Shown: positions 18,034-27,005 of the stretch, one piece after another | How the letters are laid out: every line of letters begins with the position of its first letter | Numbering within the stretch: position 1 is the stretch's first letter | Source: Synechococcus sp. M16.1 | GTDB taxonomy: Bacteria > Cyanobacteriota > Cyanobacteriia > PCC-6307 > Cyanobiaceae | Direction: 5' to 3' | NCBI RefSeq assembly: GCF_014279895.1 | Contig: NZ_CP047954.1 | Span: 930,001 to 994,000, forward strand | Length of the DNA: 64,000 bases | Program-made: the position numbers and the translations under genes | Notes under the pieces: model-generated | Seen by the model: the letters and a program-made list of their open reading frames with translations, nothing else | Databases searched by the model: none | What the model was told of the DNA's origin: nothing

Positions 18034-19023
18034 TCAGGCCCAGCGGTCCATGATCTGCTGCACCACCACGCGCTGCATCAGCACCTGAAGCACCACCACC
18101 AAAGGAAGGGCCAGCAGCACGCCCGGAAGCCCGAGTAGAGCACCAAGGCAGAGCTGAGCCGTTAAGGCCACCGTTGGCAGCAGATTCACGGTTTTGCGCA
18201 GCAGCAGTGGTGTGAGCAGAAAGGCCTCCAGGTTCTGCAGCACCAGCCGAAAAACCAGAACCGACAGCATCAATTGCGGCGACTGCAGCAGGGCCAATCC
18301 CGTGGGCAGCAGCGTTGCCGCCGTGGGCCCGATGGTCGGCACGAACGTGAGCAGCCCACACACCAGTGCGCTCAACAGGGCCAGGGGCGATTTCAGCAGC
18401 AACAGGCCGCCCCAGGTGAGCAGAAAAACGGTGGTGGCGGAGAGGGTCATGCCACTGAGCCAACCCCCCAACGCTTGCCTGCACTCGTCGATCAGGTGCT
18501 CCATCCGCTCCCGGGCGGGTCGGGGCGTCATGGCCACCACCATGCGCCTGTGGGCGCTTGGATCCAAGGCCAGCAGGATCGCGAGCAGCACCATCAAGAA
18601 CAGTTGAATGAGCGAGTTCGCTGCACCTCCTGCGAACCCCAGCAACGGCTGAAGTCCTTTCAGATTGAGGCCCTCCCCCAAAGCGTCATTCAGCTGCGCC
18701 AGGCGCGGCTCACTGCTCAGCAGGTCGGACACCTTGCTGACCAACTGCGGCAGATCCCGTCCCAGTTGTTGAAACTGGCTGATCAGTTCCGGCACCAGCA
18801 GTTGCCCCAGCAGCCCCCCGGCCAAGATCAAAATCCCCAGCACGGCCGCCAGGGCCTGGGGGCGCTCCAGTGGGGTTCGCTTCTGAACCTGAACAAGCAG
18901 CACATCCAGGGCTACGGCCACCACCACGGCGCCAAAAAGCACCAGCAGCACCCAACGCAGGTGCCAGAGCAACAGCACCAGCACCACCAAGGTGAGCGCA
19001 ATGAGAAACGTGCCGGCGGTCAT
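18034..19023 (-). CDS. AI-2E/PerM family membrane protein (second copy)
   Basis: A 329-residue member of the AI-2E transporter/PerM family (UPF0118) with about eight membrane spans. The family features are paired N-terminal spans (TFLIALTLVVLVLLLWHLRW), a long soluble loop (about 85-135) and the C-terminal VPTIGPTAATLLPTGLALL. Substrates of the family are poorly known; some members export autoinducer or act as ion antiporters. Its start overlaps the stop of the upstream paralogue by 4 bp. Confidence 0.88.
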   Translation of the reverse strand: MTAGTFLIALTLVVLVLLLWHLRWVLLVLFGAVVVAVALDVLLVQVQKRTPLERPQALAAVLGILILAGGLLGQLLVPELISQFQQLGRDLPQLVSKVSDLLSSEPRLAQLNDALGEGLNLKGLQPLLGFAGGAANSLIQLFLMVLLAILLALDPSAHRRMVVAMTPRPARERMEHLIDECRQALGGWLSGMTLSATTVFLLTWGGLLLLKSPLALLSALVCGLLTFVPTIGPTAATLLPTGLALLQSPQLMLSVLVFRLVLQNLEAFLLTPLLLRKTVNLLPTVALTAQLCLGALLGLPGVLLALPLVVVLQVLMQRVVVQQIMDRWA

Positions 19024-20099
19024 CGAACCGGCTCCAGGCGTTTCCAGCGATCCAACACATCGTGGATCACCACTTCACGGATGATCACCTGCAGCACCAC
19101 CGCCAAAGGCAGCGCCATCAGCAGGCCGAGGGGGCCAAACAGGAGTGTGAACAGGAACTGAGCCGCCAGAGTCAATCCGGGCAGCAGCTTCACCTGGTGG
19201 TGCATCACCGATGGTGTGATCACGTAACTCTCGATGTTCTGGATCACCACGTAGGCACCCAGCACCGCAGCGGCCTTCCAGGGGGCATCCAACAGAGCCA
19301 CCGCCATCGGGAAGATCGTGCTCATGGTTGGCCCCACATTGGGGATCACGTTCAACAGCCCTGCAAGAAGTGCATTGGCCAGAACGAGCTTCACGCCCAA
19401 CAGCGTTAAGGCAATGCTGCAAAGCACAAACACGGCCAGGGAGCTGATCAGCACACCCACCATCCAGCTGCTCAAGGCAGCACCGCACTGATCCAGGATG
19501 CGACGCCCCCGGCGTCGATAGAAGGAGGGAATCAACTGCAGGCCAACATTCCGATAGGCCTGGGGCTGAATGCTGATCATCAGAGCCACCGCCACCACGA
19601 ACAACAGCCGCAGGACGCCGTTGCCGAGGTTGCCTGCCAAACCAAGCAGACCCAGCAAGCCACTGCCTACACCAGCGGCGAGGGATGAACTGTCGGGCAC
19701 AAGTTGGCGTGGACCGTTCAGGCCCAGTTGATCCAGATCGGGGAATGCATCGGCCCCATAAATGGCCTCACTGATGCTGTCGATCCAACCGAGTCCCAGC
19801 CGCACCAGGGTCTGACCCGCTTCGGGCAGCTTCTGCAACAGCAGTGCGAATTCCTCGAGAAACGGGGGGACAACAACACCAGCCGCACCGGCGACCAACA
19901 ACAACAACCCAACGATGCAGAGCAACAGGGCCAGGGGCCTTTGCATCGGCCGCCGCTCGCGAAGAATGCCCACCAAGGTGCACAGAGCCATGGCCAGAAC
20001 CACTGCTGCGAAGATCAGCAGCAGCAGCTCACGCAGCGACCACAGCAGGACGATGGCTGCAATGAAGGCTGTCAATAACAGCCACTGGGGCAGTCTCAA
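19020..20099 (-). CDS. AI-2E/PerM family membrane protein (first copy)
   Basis: The 359-residue paralogue of the next gene has the same span pattern and the matching signature [20 protein letters not shown]. It begins [12 protein letters not shown], and the first spans enclose [19 protein letters not shown]. It overlaps psb28 by 4 bp upstream and its paralogue by 4 bp downstream. The tandem suggests the two proteins may work together, but that is inference. Confidence 0.88.
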   Translation of the reverse strand: MRLPQWLLLTAFIAAIVLLWSLRELLLLIFAAVVLAMALCTLVGILRERRPMQRPLALLLCIVGLLLLVAGAAGVVVPPFLEEFALLLQKLPEAGQTLVRLGLGWIDSISEAIYGADAFPDLDQLGLNGPRQLVPDSSSLAAGVGSGLLGLLGLAGNLGNGVLRLLFVVAVALMISIQPQAYRNVGLQLIPSFYRRRGRRILDQCGAALSSWMVGVLISSLAVFVLCSIALTLLGVKLVLANALLAGLLNVIPNVGPTMSTIFPMAVALLDAPWKAAAVLGAYVVIQNIESYVITPSVMHHQVKLLPGLTLAAQFLFTLLFGPLGLLMALPLAVVLQVIIREVVIHDVLDRWKRLEPVR

Positions 20100-20479
20100 G
20101 CTTGTTGGTCGTCGGCCCCTTCAGTCTGATTGGAATCCTGGCTTTGTGAATAACCCAAGCCATTGGCATCGGCGTAGCGCTGGGCGAAGCGCATGAAACG
20201 CTCGAAGTCCTGTTCGGACTTCCACGAGTAAACGGCTTCAAGGGCACTGGCGGTGCCGTTCACGAATTTGCCATTCACTTCGCGGGTGACCATTTCGCCT
20301 TCTTCATCCACCATCCACATTCCGGTGATGTCACCCATGGTTTCGGGAGCAATCGCAGCAGGCTGCTCGAAACGGAAGGTGGCTTGACCGGTGCGGCCGT
20401 CGCGGCTGCGGGTCAGACGGATGTCGGGCACCACCGGCTCGTTGACTCCCCGAAAGAACTGAATCGCCGCTTTGCTCAT
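20096..20479 (-). CDS. psb28: Photosystem II assembly factor Psb28
   Basis: The 127-residue protein is somewhat longer than the usual 110-115, from an acidic Gln/Asp tail after residue 110. Family marks are [20 protein letters not shown] and the central [14 protein letters not shown]. Psb28 binds the cytoplasmic side of CP47 in photosystem II assembly and repair intermediates. It lies 30 bp after mnmH and overlaps the permease gene that follows. Confidence 0.95.
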   Translation of the reverse strand: MSKAAIQFFRGVNEPVVPDIRLTRSRDGRTGQATFRFEQPAAIAPETMGDITGMWMVDEEGEMVTREVNGKFVNGTASALEAVYSWKSEQDFERFMRFAQRYADANGLGYSQSQDSNQTEGADDQQA

Positions 20480-20509
20480 GCCGTTCTCGAACCGTCGATG
20501 GGGGCGATC

Positions 20510-21553
20510 CTAATCGGGGATTTCAACAAACCCGCCGTCGATCAAGGTCTCGGCGGCTTGATCAGCGCTGAGCCCTGAGAGATCGATCGTGTCGCGTTTG
20601 GGCGATCGCGCCAGTTCATGGTCGTAACAGCGGTCGTAGTAATCGAGCGTTGCGCGGCAGGCGGTGGCCCAGTCTTCCCTGGCAATCGCCTCGAGGGCTT
20701 CCTTGGTGCGCTGGGGCCCCAGGCGACGGCTGATCCGTTCGGTCGCCTCAGCCAGGGCGGCTCCCCCTTGGTGGCCGTACACCTGCACCAATTGGTTCAC
20801 CCGTTCCCCGAGGTCGCGCTGAATCTCCAGCACAGGGGCCTCTTGCATCTGATCGAAAAGGGCCTTGGGAATGCGGCAGCGGCCCACCTGGATGCTTTCC
20901 GCTTCCAACCAGATGGCTGTGGCCCCATGGCGTTGGTGTTGATCCAGGGCCTCAGCCAATTGGTTTTCGTAGTGCTCGGTGCTGGGTTGATCCGGCAGAC
21001 CCAGACCGCCGAAACTGCTGCCGCGGTGGTTGGCCAGCCCTTCCAGATCAACCACGGCTGCACCGCGCGCGGCCATGGCCAACAGCAGATCGGTTTTCCC
21101 TGTTCCCGTTCGGCCTCCCATCACGCGAAGGGGCCAGATCTGCTCAAAGCGGCTTTGGGCCCAGCGCCGATAGCTCTTGTAGCCCCCCTGAAGGAGCCTT
21201 GGCTTGAGATCAATCTGCTGGGCAAGCCAGGCCACACTGGCCGAGCGCATTCCGCCCCGCCAGCAGTAGATCCGTGGTTCCCCCTGCTGACGCAGGCTCT
21301 CCAATTGGCGCGCCAGGCTGCTGAGCTTGGGGCCGGTGAGTTCAAGCCCCAGGTAAATTGCTGGTGTGCGTCCCTGCTGCTTGTAGGCGGTGCCCACCGC
21401 GGCACGTTCCTCATCGTTGAAAAGCGGAACGTTGGTGGCCCCGGGCCAGTGCCCTTTCGCAAATTCGCCGGGGCTCCGAACGTCCACCAAAGGTCCCTTC
21501 AGCTCGCGCAGCTGTTGGATTTCGATTGAACATGTCTCGCCCATGCCTGACAT
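20510..21553 (-). CDS. mnmH: tRNA 2-selenouridine/geranyl-2-thiouridine synthase MnmH (SelU)
   Basis: The 347-residue protein has an N-terminal rhodanese domain (VDVRSPGEFAKGHWPGATN) with the reactive Cys at residue 97 (RIYCWRGGMRS), the same number as in the E. coli enzyme. A P-loop domain follows (MGGRTGTGKTDLL). In the known pathway it geranylates 2-thiouridine 34 of Lys, Glu and Gln tRNAs and replaces the group with selenium from SelD-made selenophosphate. An ATG three codons downstream (21544) is an alternative start. It is divergent from gun4, with only about 40 bp between starts. Confidence 0.92.
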   Translation of the reverse strand: MSGMGETCSIEIQQLRELKGPLVDVRSPGEFAKGHWPGATNVPLFNDEERAAVGTAYKQQGRTPAIYLGLELTGPKLSSLARQLESLRQQGEPRIYCWRGGMRSASVAWLAQQIDLKPRLLQGGYKSYRRWAQSRFEQIWPLRVMGGRTGTGKTDLLLAMAARGAAVVDLEGLANHRGSSFGGLGLPDQPSTEHYENQLAEALDQHQRHGATAIWLEAESIQVGRCRIPKALFDQMQEAPVLEIQRDLGERVNQLVQVYGHQGGAALAEATERISRRLGPQRTKEALEAIAREDWATACRATLDYYDRCYDHELARSPKRDTIDLSGLSADQAAETLIDGGFVEIPD

Positions 21554-21593
21554 AGTGGGCCAACACCGAGCCAGTTGGGGCCGGTTGCGACTC

Positions 21594-22313
21594 ATGCTCT
21601 CCGGTTCCACACCCGCCACAAAACTCAGCGTTGATCAGCTGCTGGATCGTTTCGCGAAGGGAACACCTCGCCAGCGACGTCCGCTGATCAAGCAGATCGA
21701 AACCCGCGCCGACGAGTTGGCTGCGGTGGGCCCAGACCTTCTTTCTGGCTTTGACCCCGCCGGTGATGACTGGGCTGCAGGTTGGATCTTGCAGGTGTTG
21801 CAGCGCCACCATCCCGATGCAGTCACCACTCTCATCCCGTCGTCCGATCGAGGCTGGTTGACCACTGATTCCGGGGTTGGCCTGGATTACGGACCGCTGC
21901 AGCAGGAGCTGCTCGATCAGAACTTTGAAGAGGCGGATCGCGTCACCAGCCAGTGCCTGCGTGAATTGGCCGGTGATGCCGCCGTGAAACGGGGCTACGT
22001 CTATTTCACAGAAGTTGCGCCGATGTCAGGCGTTGATCTGGTCAGTCTTGATCGCCTCTGGACGGTCTATTCCCAAGGTCGTTTCGGCTTCACAGCCCAG
22101 TCCCAGTTGCTGTCAGCCCTCGATGGGCGTTACGAACGCCTTTGGCCCCGGATTGGCTGGAAATGTGATGGCGTCTGGACGCGTTATCCCGGTGCCTTCA
22201 CCTGGTCGATCGAGGCTCCAGAAGGGCACATGCCGTTGATCAATCAGCTCCGTGGCGTTCGCCTGATGGATTCCCTCTTGAATCATCCGGCACTTGTGGC
22301 CCGCAGATCCTGA
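21594..22313 (+). CDS. gun4: GUN4, Mg-chelatase activator
   Basis: A 239-residue protein. The N-terminal half (about 1-90) is the helical repeat module of long cyanobacterial GUN4 proteins. The C-terminal half is the porphyrin-binding GUN4 core, with DYGPLQQELLDQNFEEADRV and LDRLWTVYSQGRFGFTAQSQ. GUN4 binds protoporphyrin and stimulates insertion of magnesium in chlorophyll synthesis. The ATG at 21594 is chosen because the frame upstream lies antisense to mnmH. Confidence 0.95.
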   Translation: MLSGSTPATKLSVDQLLDRFAKGTPRQRRPLIKQIETRADELAAVGPDLLSGFDPAGDDWAAGWILQVLQRHHPDAVTTLIPSSDRGWLTTDSGVGLDYGPLQQELLDQNFEEADRVTSQCLRELAGDAAVKRGYVYFTEVAPMSGVDLVSLDRLWTVYSQGRFGFTAQSQLLSALDGRYERLWPRIGWKCDGVWTRYPGAFTWSIEAPEGHMPLINQLRGVRLMDSLLNHPALVARRS

Positions 22314-22366
22314 CGGGGCTTCCCATCAACGGTAAGTTCGAAACACCGACGTCAACGGGCCCCACT

Positions 22367-22633
22367 GTGCCGTCCAAGAGGTTCCGTGTTCGCCGCATAC
22401 TCACGCCCAACTGGATGGTCTGGCAGGTTCAGGATGAGGGTTGCGGTCTCCCACAACAGTCCCGCACAGCCACCCTGCCGCCGGCTCTCGATGCTCCCAG
22501 CGGGCGTGGGTTGTTCCTGATCCATCAATGTTTTGATGATGTGCGCTGGAGCCGCCGGGGGAATCGCCTGCAGCTGGCCTGCCGTCGGCCCGTCAGTGAC
22601 GCGGACAGCCCGGATCCTTCAGCTCTCCTTTGA
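22367..22633 (+). CDS. Short HATPase-like protein (anti-sigma/RsbW-type, N box missing)
   Basis: An 88-residue protein from a GTG, 53 bp after gun4. It keeps two ATP-lid motifs of the GHKL/HATPase fold, VQDEGCGLP (DxGxG) and SGRGLFLIHQCFDDV (GxGL), then RRGNRLQLACRR as the last strand. The N box expected 30-40 residues before the DxGxG is absent. It is either a minimal domain or the remnant of an RsbW-like kinase. It overlaps the convergent small gene at 22593 by 41 bp. Confidence 0.6.
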   Translation: MPSKRFRVRRILTPNWMVWQVQDEGCGLPQQSRTATLPPALDAPSGRGLFLIHQCFDDVRWSRRGNRLQLACRRPVSDADSPDPSALL

Positions 22634-22847
22634 ACCACCCCAGTGCCTGTTGGGTCAGGTTCTCCACGTCGGCGCTGTCCCCTTGGCGGAGCAGTTGCAC
22701 CATCGCTGCAGCCAGTAACTCAGCTCCACGCCGCTGTCGGTTGCTCTTCAGCTGATGCCAGTCGCGATCGCCGATGCGGAGCAACTGGTGCAGTTCTTCC
22801 GCCTTGGCTGTAGCGGAGTCGGGCCATGGGGCGTCAGGTGAAGTCAT
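22593..22847 (-). CDS. Small helical protein of unknown function
   Basis: The 84-residue protein from the ATG at 22847 (MTSPDAPWPDSATAKAEELH...) is predicted largely helical, with RGAELLAAAMVQLLRQG in the centre and ADVENLTQQALGWFKGELKD near the end. Family not recognised. It overlaps the HATPase-like gene tail to tail. Confidence 0.65.
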   Translation of the reverse strand: MTSPDAPWPDSATAKAEELHQLLRIGDRDWHQLKSNRQRRGAELLAAAMVQLLRQGDSADVENLTQQALGWFKGELKDPGCPRH

Positions 22848-23166
22848 CCCTGAATCATCAGATCGATCTAGTTTCGGTTTTCTTGGGTGCAATGGCGTTG
22901 AACAGCGCAAAGGCCAACGACGCGTTCGTGAACTGCGTTGGTTGCACCATGCCTCACGGCTGGTGTTGCAAGGGCAATGTCAGGCCCATGTCCGGTCGGG
23001 TGTTGCGGCGCGGCGATGGCTGCAGCGCCGCAAACTTGCTGCGAATCTGATCACGCAACGGCCTGTGGGCTGGGCCTTCTCCCCAGTGTCTGGAGAGCGC
23101 TTCTGGAGATCCTTACGCTTCGGTGGAGCAGGCTTTGCCTTGGCCTGGCTGCTGGCGCAGCTTTGA
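22774..23166 (+). CDS. Small protein of unknown function with unclear start or frame
   Basis: The part from about 22905 to 23166 looks clearly coding: basic helices (LVLQGQCQAHVRSGVAARRW, LQRRKLAANLITQRPVGWAF) and a C-terminal hydrophobic segment (GGAGFALAWLLAQL). There is no ATG or GTG in this frame between 22850 and 22905. The only in-frame ATG (22774) lies antisense to the small gene at 22593-22847. A good ATG at 22892 (MALNSAKANDAF) is in a neighbouring frame, so a frameshift close to 22930 or a rare start codon is likely. Confidence 0.5.
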   Translation: MRSNWCSSSALAVAESGHGASGEVIPESSDRSSFGFLGCNGVEQRKGQRRVRELRWLHHASRLVLQGQCQAHVRSGVAARRWLQRRKLAANLITQRPVGWAFSPVSGERFWRSLRFGGAGFALAWLLAQL

Positions 23167-23179
23167 ACGCATCAGAAGA

Positions 23180-23494
23180 TCAGGCCACCCGTTGGCGATG
23201 GGCTTGGCCAACCACCACCATCGAATTCGAGGCCGGTGCTGATTCCTTCGTGGGTGTAACCCCCGCGGGCTGTGCCATGTCCTGACCGCGCAGCCAGGCA
23301 TTGTGCAGGGCTCGCCTGCGGCGATCTTCAGACAACACCAAACGATCGGCTGCAGCCTGAGGACTTTCCCCAGGCATCACGGCCGTGCGCAGGCAGATGC
23401 CGAACCCATGGGCTTCGACCTGCACATGGCCTTCCATCAGCACCACCTGGAATGTCCAGCCCTCAAGCCAACGCAGCCGGAAGGGATTGCTCAT
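23180..23494 (-). CDS. Protein of unknown function
   Basis: A 104-residue protein from the ATG at 23494 (MSNPFRLRWLEGWTFQVVLM). The first 40 residues look like beta strands (VQVEAHGFGICLRTAVMPG), followed by an Arg-rich helix (DRLVLSEDRRRRALHNAWLR) and a low-complexity end. No family or motif is recognised. It ends 13 bp from the convergent gene. Confidence 0.65.
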   Translation of the reverse strand: MSNPFRLRWLEGWTFQVVLMEGHVQVEAHGFGICLRTAVMPGESPQAAADRLVLSEDRRRRALHNAWLRGQDMAQPAGVTPTKESAPASNSMVVVGQAHRQRVA

Positions 23495-23568
23495 GACGTT
23501 CCCTTCGGGATTCAGCACACCCTATGGCTCGCAGCCGTTCGTGCAAGGGACGCTGTCAGGGAATCCCC

Positions 23569-24642
23569 TCAGCTGGCCTCTGCGATGGGTTTGCGTGCCG
23601 ACCAGACCCGCGTCATGAAGTGGGTTTCCGCGGTGATGCCTTCGAACCCTGCAGCTGAGAGGCGGGCGTCGATGTCGTCGCCGATGTAGTCGCGGTAGTA
23701 GGGCTCATGGAAGACGCGCCGGAAGTTCTCCATCACGGAGGCGAACTTGGCTGAATCGGCCATCTGCACAGAGTCGGCAAGTACGAACACACCACCGGGT
23801 TCAAGCACCCGCCAGGCCTCGTTGAGCACGTTCTGGCGGGCGTCCGCCGGAAGTTCGTGCAGCAGGAACACACTGGTGACGGCCTGAACCGATTCATCAG
23901 CCAAGGGCAGTGATTCCCCGTTGGCACGGATCAGCTGAACCAGCGATGCATCGCCGTCATTCAGCCAGCGGTTGGCTTGACGCAGGTACGACTCGGAGAG
24001 ATCGGTTCCGATCAGTTGCGCGTGGGGAACGGCGGCGCGGATCTGCTGCAGGGTCCGGCCGGTGCCGGTAGCCACATCGAGAATCTTGAGGGAACCCGGA
24101 GCACGGTCTTCGAAGTGCTTCAAGCCGCGTTTCAGGGGAGCCAAAACCCTGCGTCGCATGGCATCGGCGGTGCCATTGAAAAGGATTTCCACCTGCAGGT
24201 CGTAAAGACCAGCCGAATGGTCACTCAGGTAGCCGTCGGTTTGATGGTGAAAATTCTGGAGGTAGTACTCGGGGTAGAGCGCTTTTTCGGTTTCCTTGGG
24301 GAGATCCCGCACATTGCGCTCGCGGCGTCGATCCCAGGTGGAGGGAAGATCCATCCAAACCTGCGGGTAGCGGCTGACCCAGTCGAGCCAGGGTGCATCA
24401 AACAACAACTGCTCGGGGTAGATCCCCTGTTCGGCGTCCTGCCAGTCCTGTTCCTGGAGTTTCTTCATATCCAGCTGCAGCTCTCCAAGAACTTCGGCGG
24501 ACACGGGCTCCGTTTTCGGCACTGCATCCGGTGCCAACAGCTCCATCAGCTTGGTGCTCAGCTCCTTGTGGGCCAGGCCCGCGATGCTTTTGCCTTGCTG
24601 AAGCGTTTGGTACGCAAGCTTGCTCAGGGGCGTTGACGCCAT
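23569..24642 (-). CDS. SAM-dependent methyltransferase (class I)
   Basis: The 357-residue protein has a helical N-terminal region of about 150 residues with no known domain, then a class I methyltransferase fold. Motif I is ILDVATGTGRTLQQI with the acidic LIGTDLSESY. Motif II/III is AVTSVFLLHELPADAR, followed by AWRVLEPGGVFVLADS. The substrate cannot be read. The ATG at 24642 (MASTPLSKLAYQ) is preferred to one 35 codons upstream that would cross the glnA terminator. It is read away from that terminator, so it has its own promoter. Confidence 0.85.
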   Translation of the reverse strand: MASTPLSKLAYQTLQQGKSIAGLAHKELSTKLMELLAPDAVPKTEPVSAEVLGELQLDMKKLQEQDWQDAEQGIYPEQLLFDAPWLDWVSRYPQVWMDLPSTWDRRRERNVRDLPKETEKALYPEYYLQNFHHQTDGYLSDHSAGLYDLQVEILFNGTADAMRRRVLAPLKRGLKHFEDRAPGSLKILDVATGTGRTLQQIRAAVPHAQLIGTDLSESYLRQANRWLNDGDASLVQLIRANGESLPLADESVQAVTSVFLLHELPADARQNVLNEAWRVLEPGGVFVLADSVQMADSAKFASVMENFRRVFHEPYYRDYIGDDIDARLSAAGFEGITAETHFMTRVWSARKPIAEAS

Positions 24643-24706
24643 CGCGGATTCAGACAACGGGACCATTCCAACGAATGAGGCGCACAATCGCGTGGCCAGC
24701 AGTCCA

Positions 24707-24735
24707 CAAAAAAACCCGCCTCCTTGGAGGCGGGT
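24707..24735 (-). terminator. Rho-independent terminator of glnA
   Basis: A perfect 10-bp stem (ACCCGCCTCC / GGAGGCGGGT) with a 2-nt gap is followed on the minus strand by seven T, about 22 bp after the glnA stop codon. It is one of the clearest intrinsic terminators in the window. Confidence 0.9.
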
Positions 24736-24756
24736 CGTGGGATGCACGGGCGCTGA

Positions 24757-26178
24757 TCAAGCGTCGTAGTACATGGTGAATTCGTGGGGGTGAGGCCGCT
24801 GGCGCAGCTGTTGCACCTCCTCGTACTTCAGGTCGATCCAGTTGTCGATGAAGTCGTCGCTGAACACACCTCCGGCGGTGAGGAAGCCGCGATCGGCATT
24901 CAACGCTTCCAGGGCACCGTTGAGGGATGCGGGGACCGTGGCGATCTTCGAGAGCTCTTCAGCCGGAAGTTCGAACAGGTCGCGATCTTCGCCATCGCCG
25001 GGATCGATCTGGTTCTTGATGCCGTCCAGACCAGCCATCATCATGGCGCTGAAGGCCAGATAGGGGTTGGCGAGGGCATCGCCGGAGCGGAACTCGAGGC
25101 GCTTGGCCTTCGGGCTCGGGCCGGTGAGCGGGATCCGCACGGCGGCGGAGCGGTTGCCCTCGGAGTAGACGAGGTTCACCGGGGCTTCGAAACCGGGCAC
25201 CAGACGCTTGTAGCTGTTGGTGGTGGGGTTGGTGAAGGCCAGGAAGGCGGGGGCGTGCTTGAGGATGCCACCGATGTACCAGCGTGCCGTCTGCGAGAGG
25301 TTGGCGTAGGTGCCTTCGCCGAAGAACAGGGGCTGACCGCCTTTCCAGAGGCTCTGGTGCACGTGCATGCCGGAGCCGTTGTCGTTGAAGACCGGCTTGG
25401 GCATGAAGGTGGCCGTCTTGCCGTACTTCTTGGCCACGTTGCGCACGACGTACTTGTACGTCATCACGTTGTCGGCGGCCTGGATCAGCTCAGCAAATTT
25501 CATGCCGAGTTCGTGCTGACCCGCGCCTGCTACCTCGTGGTGGTGCTTCTCGGTGGGAATGCCCAGCTGACCCATCAGCAGGAGCATCTCGGAGCGGATG
25601 TCCTGAGCGGTGTCGTTGGGAGCGACAGGGAAGTAGCCCTCCTTCTCCTGAATCTTGTAGGCGAGGTTGCCGCCTTCTTCGATCCGTCCAGTGTTCCAGC
25701 CCGCTTCGATCGTGTCGACGCTGTAGAAGGAGCCCCCTTCAGCCGAGTTGTAGCGGACGTCGTCGAAGAGGAAGAACTCCGGCTCAGGACCGAAGAAGGC
25801 CATGTCGGCCAGGCCGGTGCTGGCTAGATGATTCAGTGCCCGCTGGGCCAGGGCACGGGGGCAGCGCTCGTAGGGCTGGCCGGTGCGTGGCTCCTGAATC
25901 GAGCAGATCATGCTCAGGGTTTTGTGCCGGTAGAAGGGGTCCACCCAGGCCGTGTTGGCGTCCGGCACCATGGCCATGTCGGAGGCCTGGATGCCTTTCC
26001 AGCCGCGGATGGATGAGCCGTCAAAAGCCAGGCCCTCAGTGAAGGATTCTTCCTCCAGCAGATCGGTGCACACCGTCAGGTGCTGCCACTTGCCGTGCAG
26101 ATCGGTGAATTTGAGGTCGATCAGTTCGATGCCTTCGTCCTTGATCTGGCGCAGGACGTCCTGGGGGGATTTCGACAT
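24757..26178 (-). CDS. glnA: Glutamine synthetase type I
   Basis: The 473-residue enzyme makes glutamine from glutamate, ammonia and ATP, and is the main entry of nitrogen into cyanobacterial metabolism. Family marks include FAEL...[11 protein letters not shown] metal and ammonia residues, [30 protein letters not shown], and the beta-Grasp N-terminus. The ATG at 26178 ([13 protein letters not shown]) matches the usual start; an upstream frame is open but contains the promoter. Expression is probably NtcA-activated under nitrogen limitation. Confidence 0.98.
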   Translation of the reverse strand: MSKSPQDVLRQIKDEGIELIDLKFTDLHGKWQHLTVCTDLLEEESFTEGLAFDGSSIRGWKGIQASDMAMVPDANTAWVDPFYRHKTLSMICSIQEPRTGQPYERCPRALAQRALNHLASTGLADMAFFGPEPEFFLFDDVRYNSAEGGSFYSVDTIEAGWNTGRIEEGGNLAYKIQEKEGYFPVAPNDTAQDIRSEMLLLMGQLGIPTEKHHHEVAGAGQHELGMKFAELIQAADNVMTYKYVVRNVAKKYGKTATFMPKPVFNDNGSGMHVHQSLWKGGQPLFFGEGTYANLSQTARWYIGGILKHAPAFLAFTNPTTNSYKRLVPGFEAPVNLVYSEGNRSAAVRIPLTGPSPKAKRLEFRSGDALANPYLAFSAMMMAGLDGIKNQIDPGDGEDRDLFELPAEELSKIATVPASLNGALEALNADRGFLTAGGVFSDDFIDNWIDLKYEEVQQLRQRPHPHEFTMYYDA

Positions 26179-26215
26179 AAGAAGGGACTGCTCGACTGAA
26201 TTGTGCAGTGATGTG

Positions 26216-26257
26216 ACCGTATATAGCCACAAGACACCATTTTGTATCAAGGGGTAC
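26216..26257 (-). promoter_or_regulatory. NtcA-activated promoter of glnA
   Basis: Read on the minus strand, GTACCCCTTGATAC (26244-26257) is a perfect GTA-N8-TAC NtcA box. Exactly 22 bp downstream lies TACGGT (26216-26221), fitting the TA-N3-T minus-10 element of canonical class II NtcA promoters. The element lies 38 bp upstream of the glnA start codon. Confidence 0.9.
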
Positions 26258-26385
26258 GTTTCAGCAGCTGGAAGGCGACTGCGTAACCGTTTCTGTCAAC
26301 TTGGCTGAAATGCAGGCACGCCAAAGGATCTGCCCGCCTCAACGGTGTTAGCTTCCGCTGGGGGATCCTCTGGAGATTCAGGGAC

Positions 26386-26910
26386 ATGCGCGATGCAATC
26401 AGCGGTCTGATCGGTCGTTACGACCAGCTGGGTCGCTATTTCGACCGCCCGGCGATCGACAGCATCAATTTGTATCTGGATGAATCCGCGCTGCGGATTC
26501 AGGCCGTAGAGCTGATCAACGGATCCTCGGCCGAGATTGTGCGTGAGGCCAGCCAGCGCCTGTTCCGGGATGAACCCGATCTGTTGCTGCCTGGCGGCAA
26601 CGCCTACACCACCCGTCGGCTCGCCGCCTGCCTGCGGGATATGGACTATTTCCTGCGTTACGCCAGCTACGCCCTGGTGGCAGGCGACTCCACGATCCTC
26701 AATGAGCGTGTGCTGAACGGACTCGACGACACCTACAAGAGTCTCGGCGTTCCCACCGGCCCAACGGTCCGCAGCATCGTTCTGTTGGGAGAGGTTGTTT
26801 CCGAGATGCTTTTGGCCAACGGTGCTGCATCCGATCAGCTCGCCACCGTTCTTCAGCCGTTTGATCACCTGGCCAAGGGCCTGGGTGAAACCAATGTGCG
26901 CCAGCGCTGA
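26386..26910 (+). CDS. apcF: Allophycocyanin beta-18 subunit ApcF
   Basis: A 174-residue phycobiliprotein of the phycobilisome core, where it replaces one beta subunit next to the ApcE terminal emitter. It starts MRDAISGLIGRYD as ApcF proteins do, whereas ApcB starts MQDAITSVI. The chromophore Cys is C82 (RRLAACLRDMDYFLRYASYA), and the methylated Asn is N72 (GGNAYTTRR). It lies alone between glnA and the aminotransferase. Confidence 0.92.
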   Translation: MRDAISGLIGRYDQLGRYFDRPAIDSINLYLDESALRIQAVELINGSSAEIVREASQRLFRDEPDLLLPGGNAYTTRRLAACLRDMDYFLRYASYALVAGDSTILNERVLNGLDDTYKSLGVPTGPTVRSIVLLGEVVSEMLLANGAASDQLATVLQPFDHLAKGLGETNVRQR

Positions 26911-27005
26911 TCCAGCACGCTCAACGCAAAATCCGAACAGATTGCAATCAAGCCTCCCTCACCCCTTCCAAGGGGCGTGACTGCGTAGGCTCAACACTCG
27001 AACCA

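Noticed and set aside
24784-25827. 347-codon open frame antisense to glnA
   Set aside because: The glutamine synthetase on the other strand is beyond doubt; the Gly/Val/Glu-rich product is a shadow.
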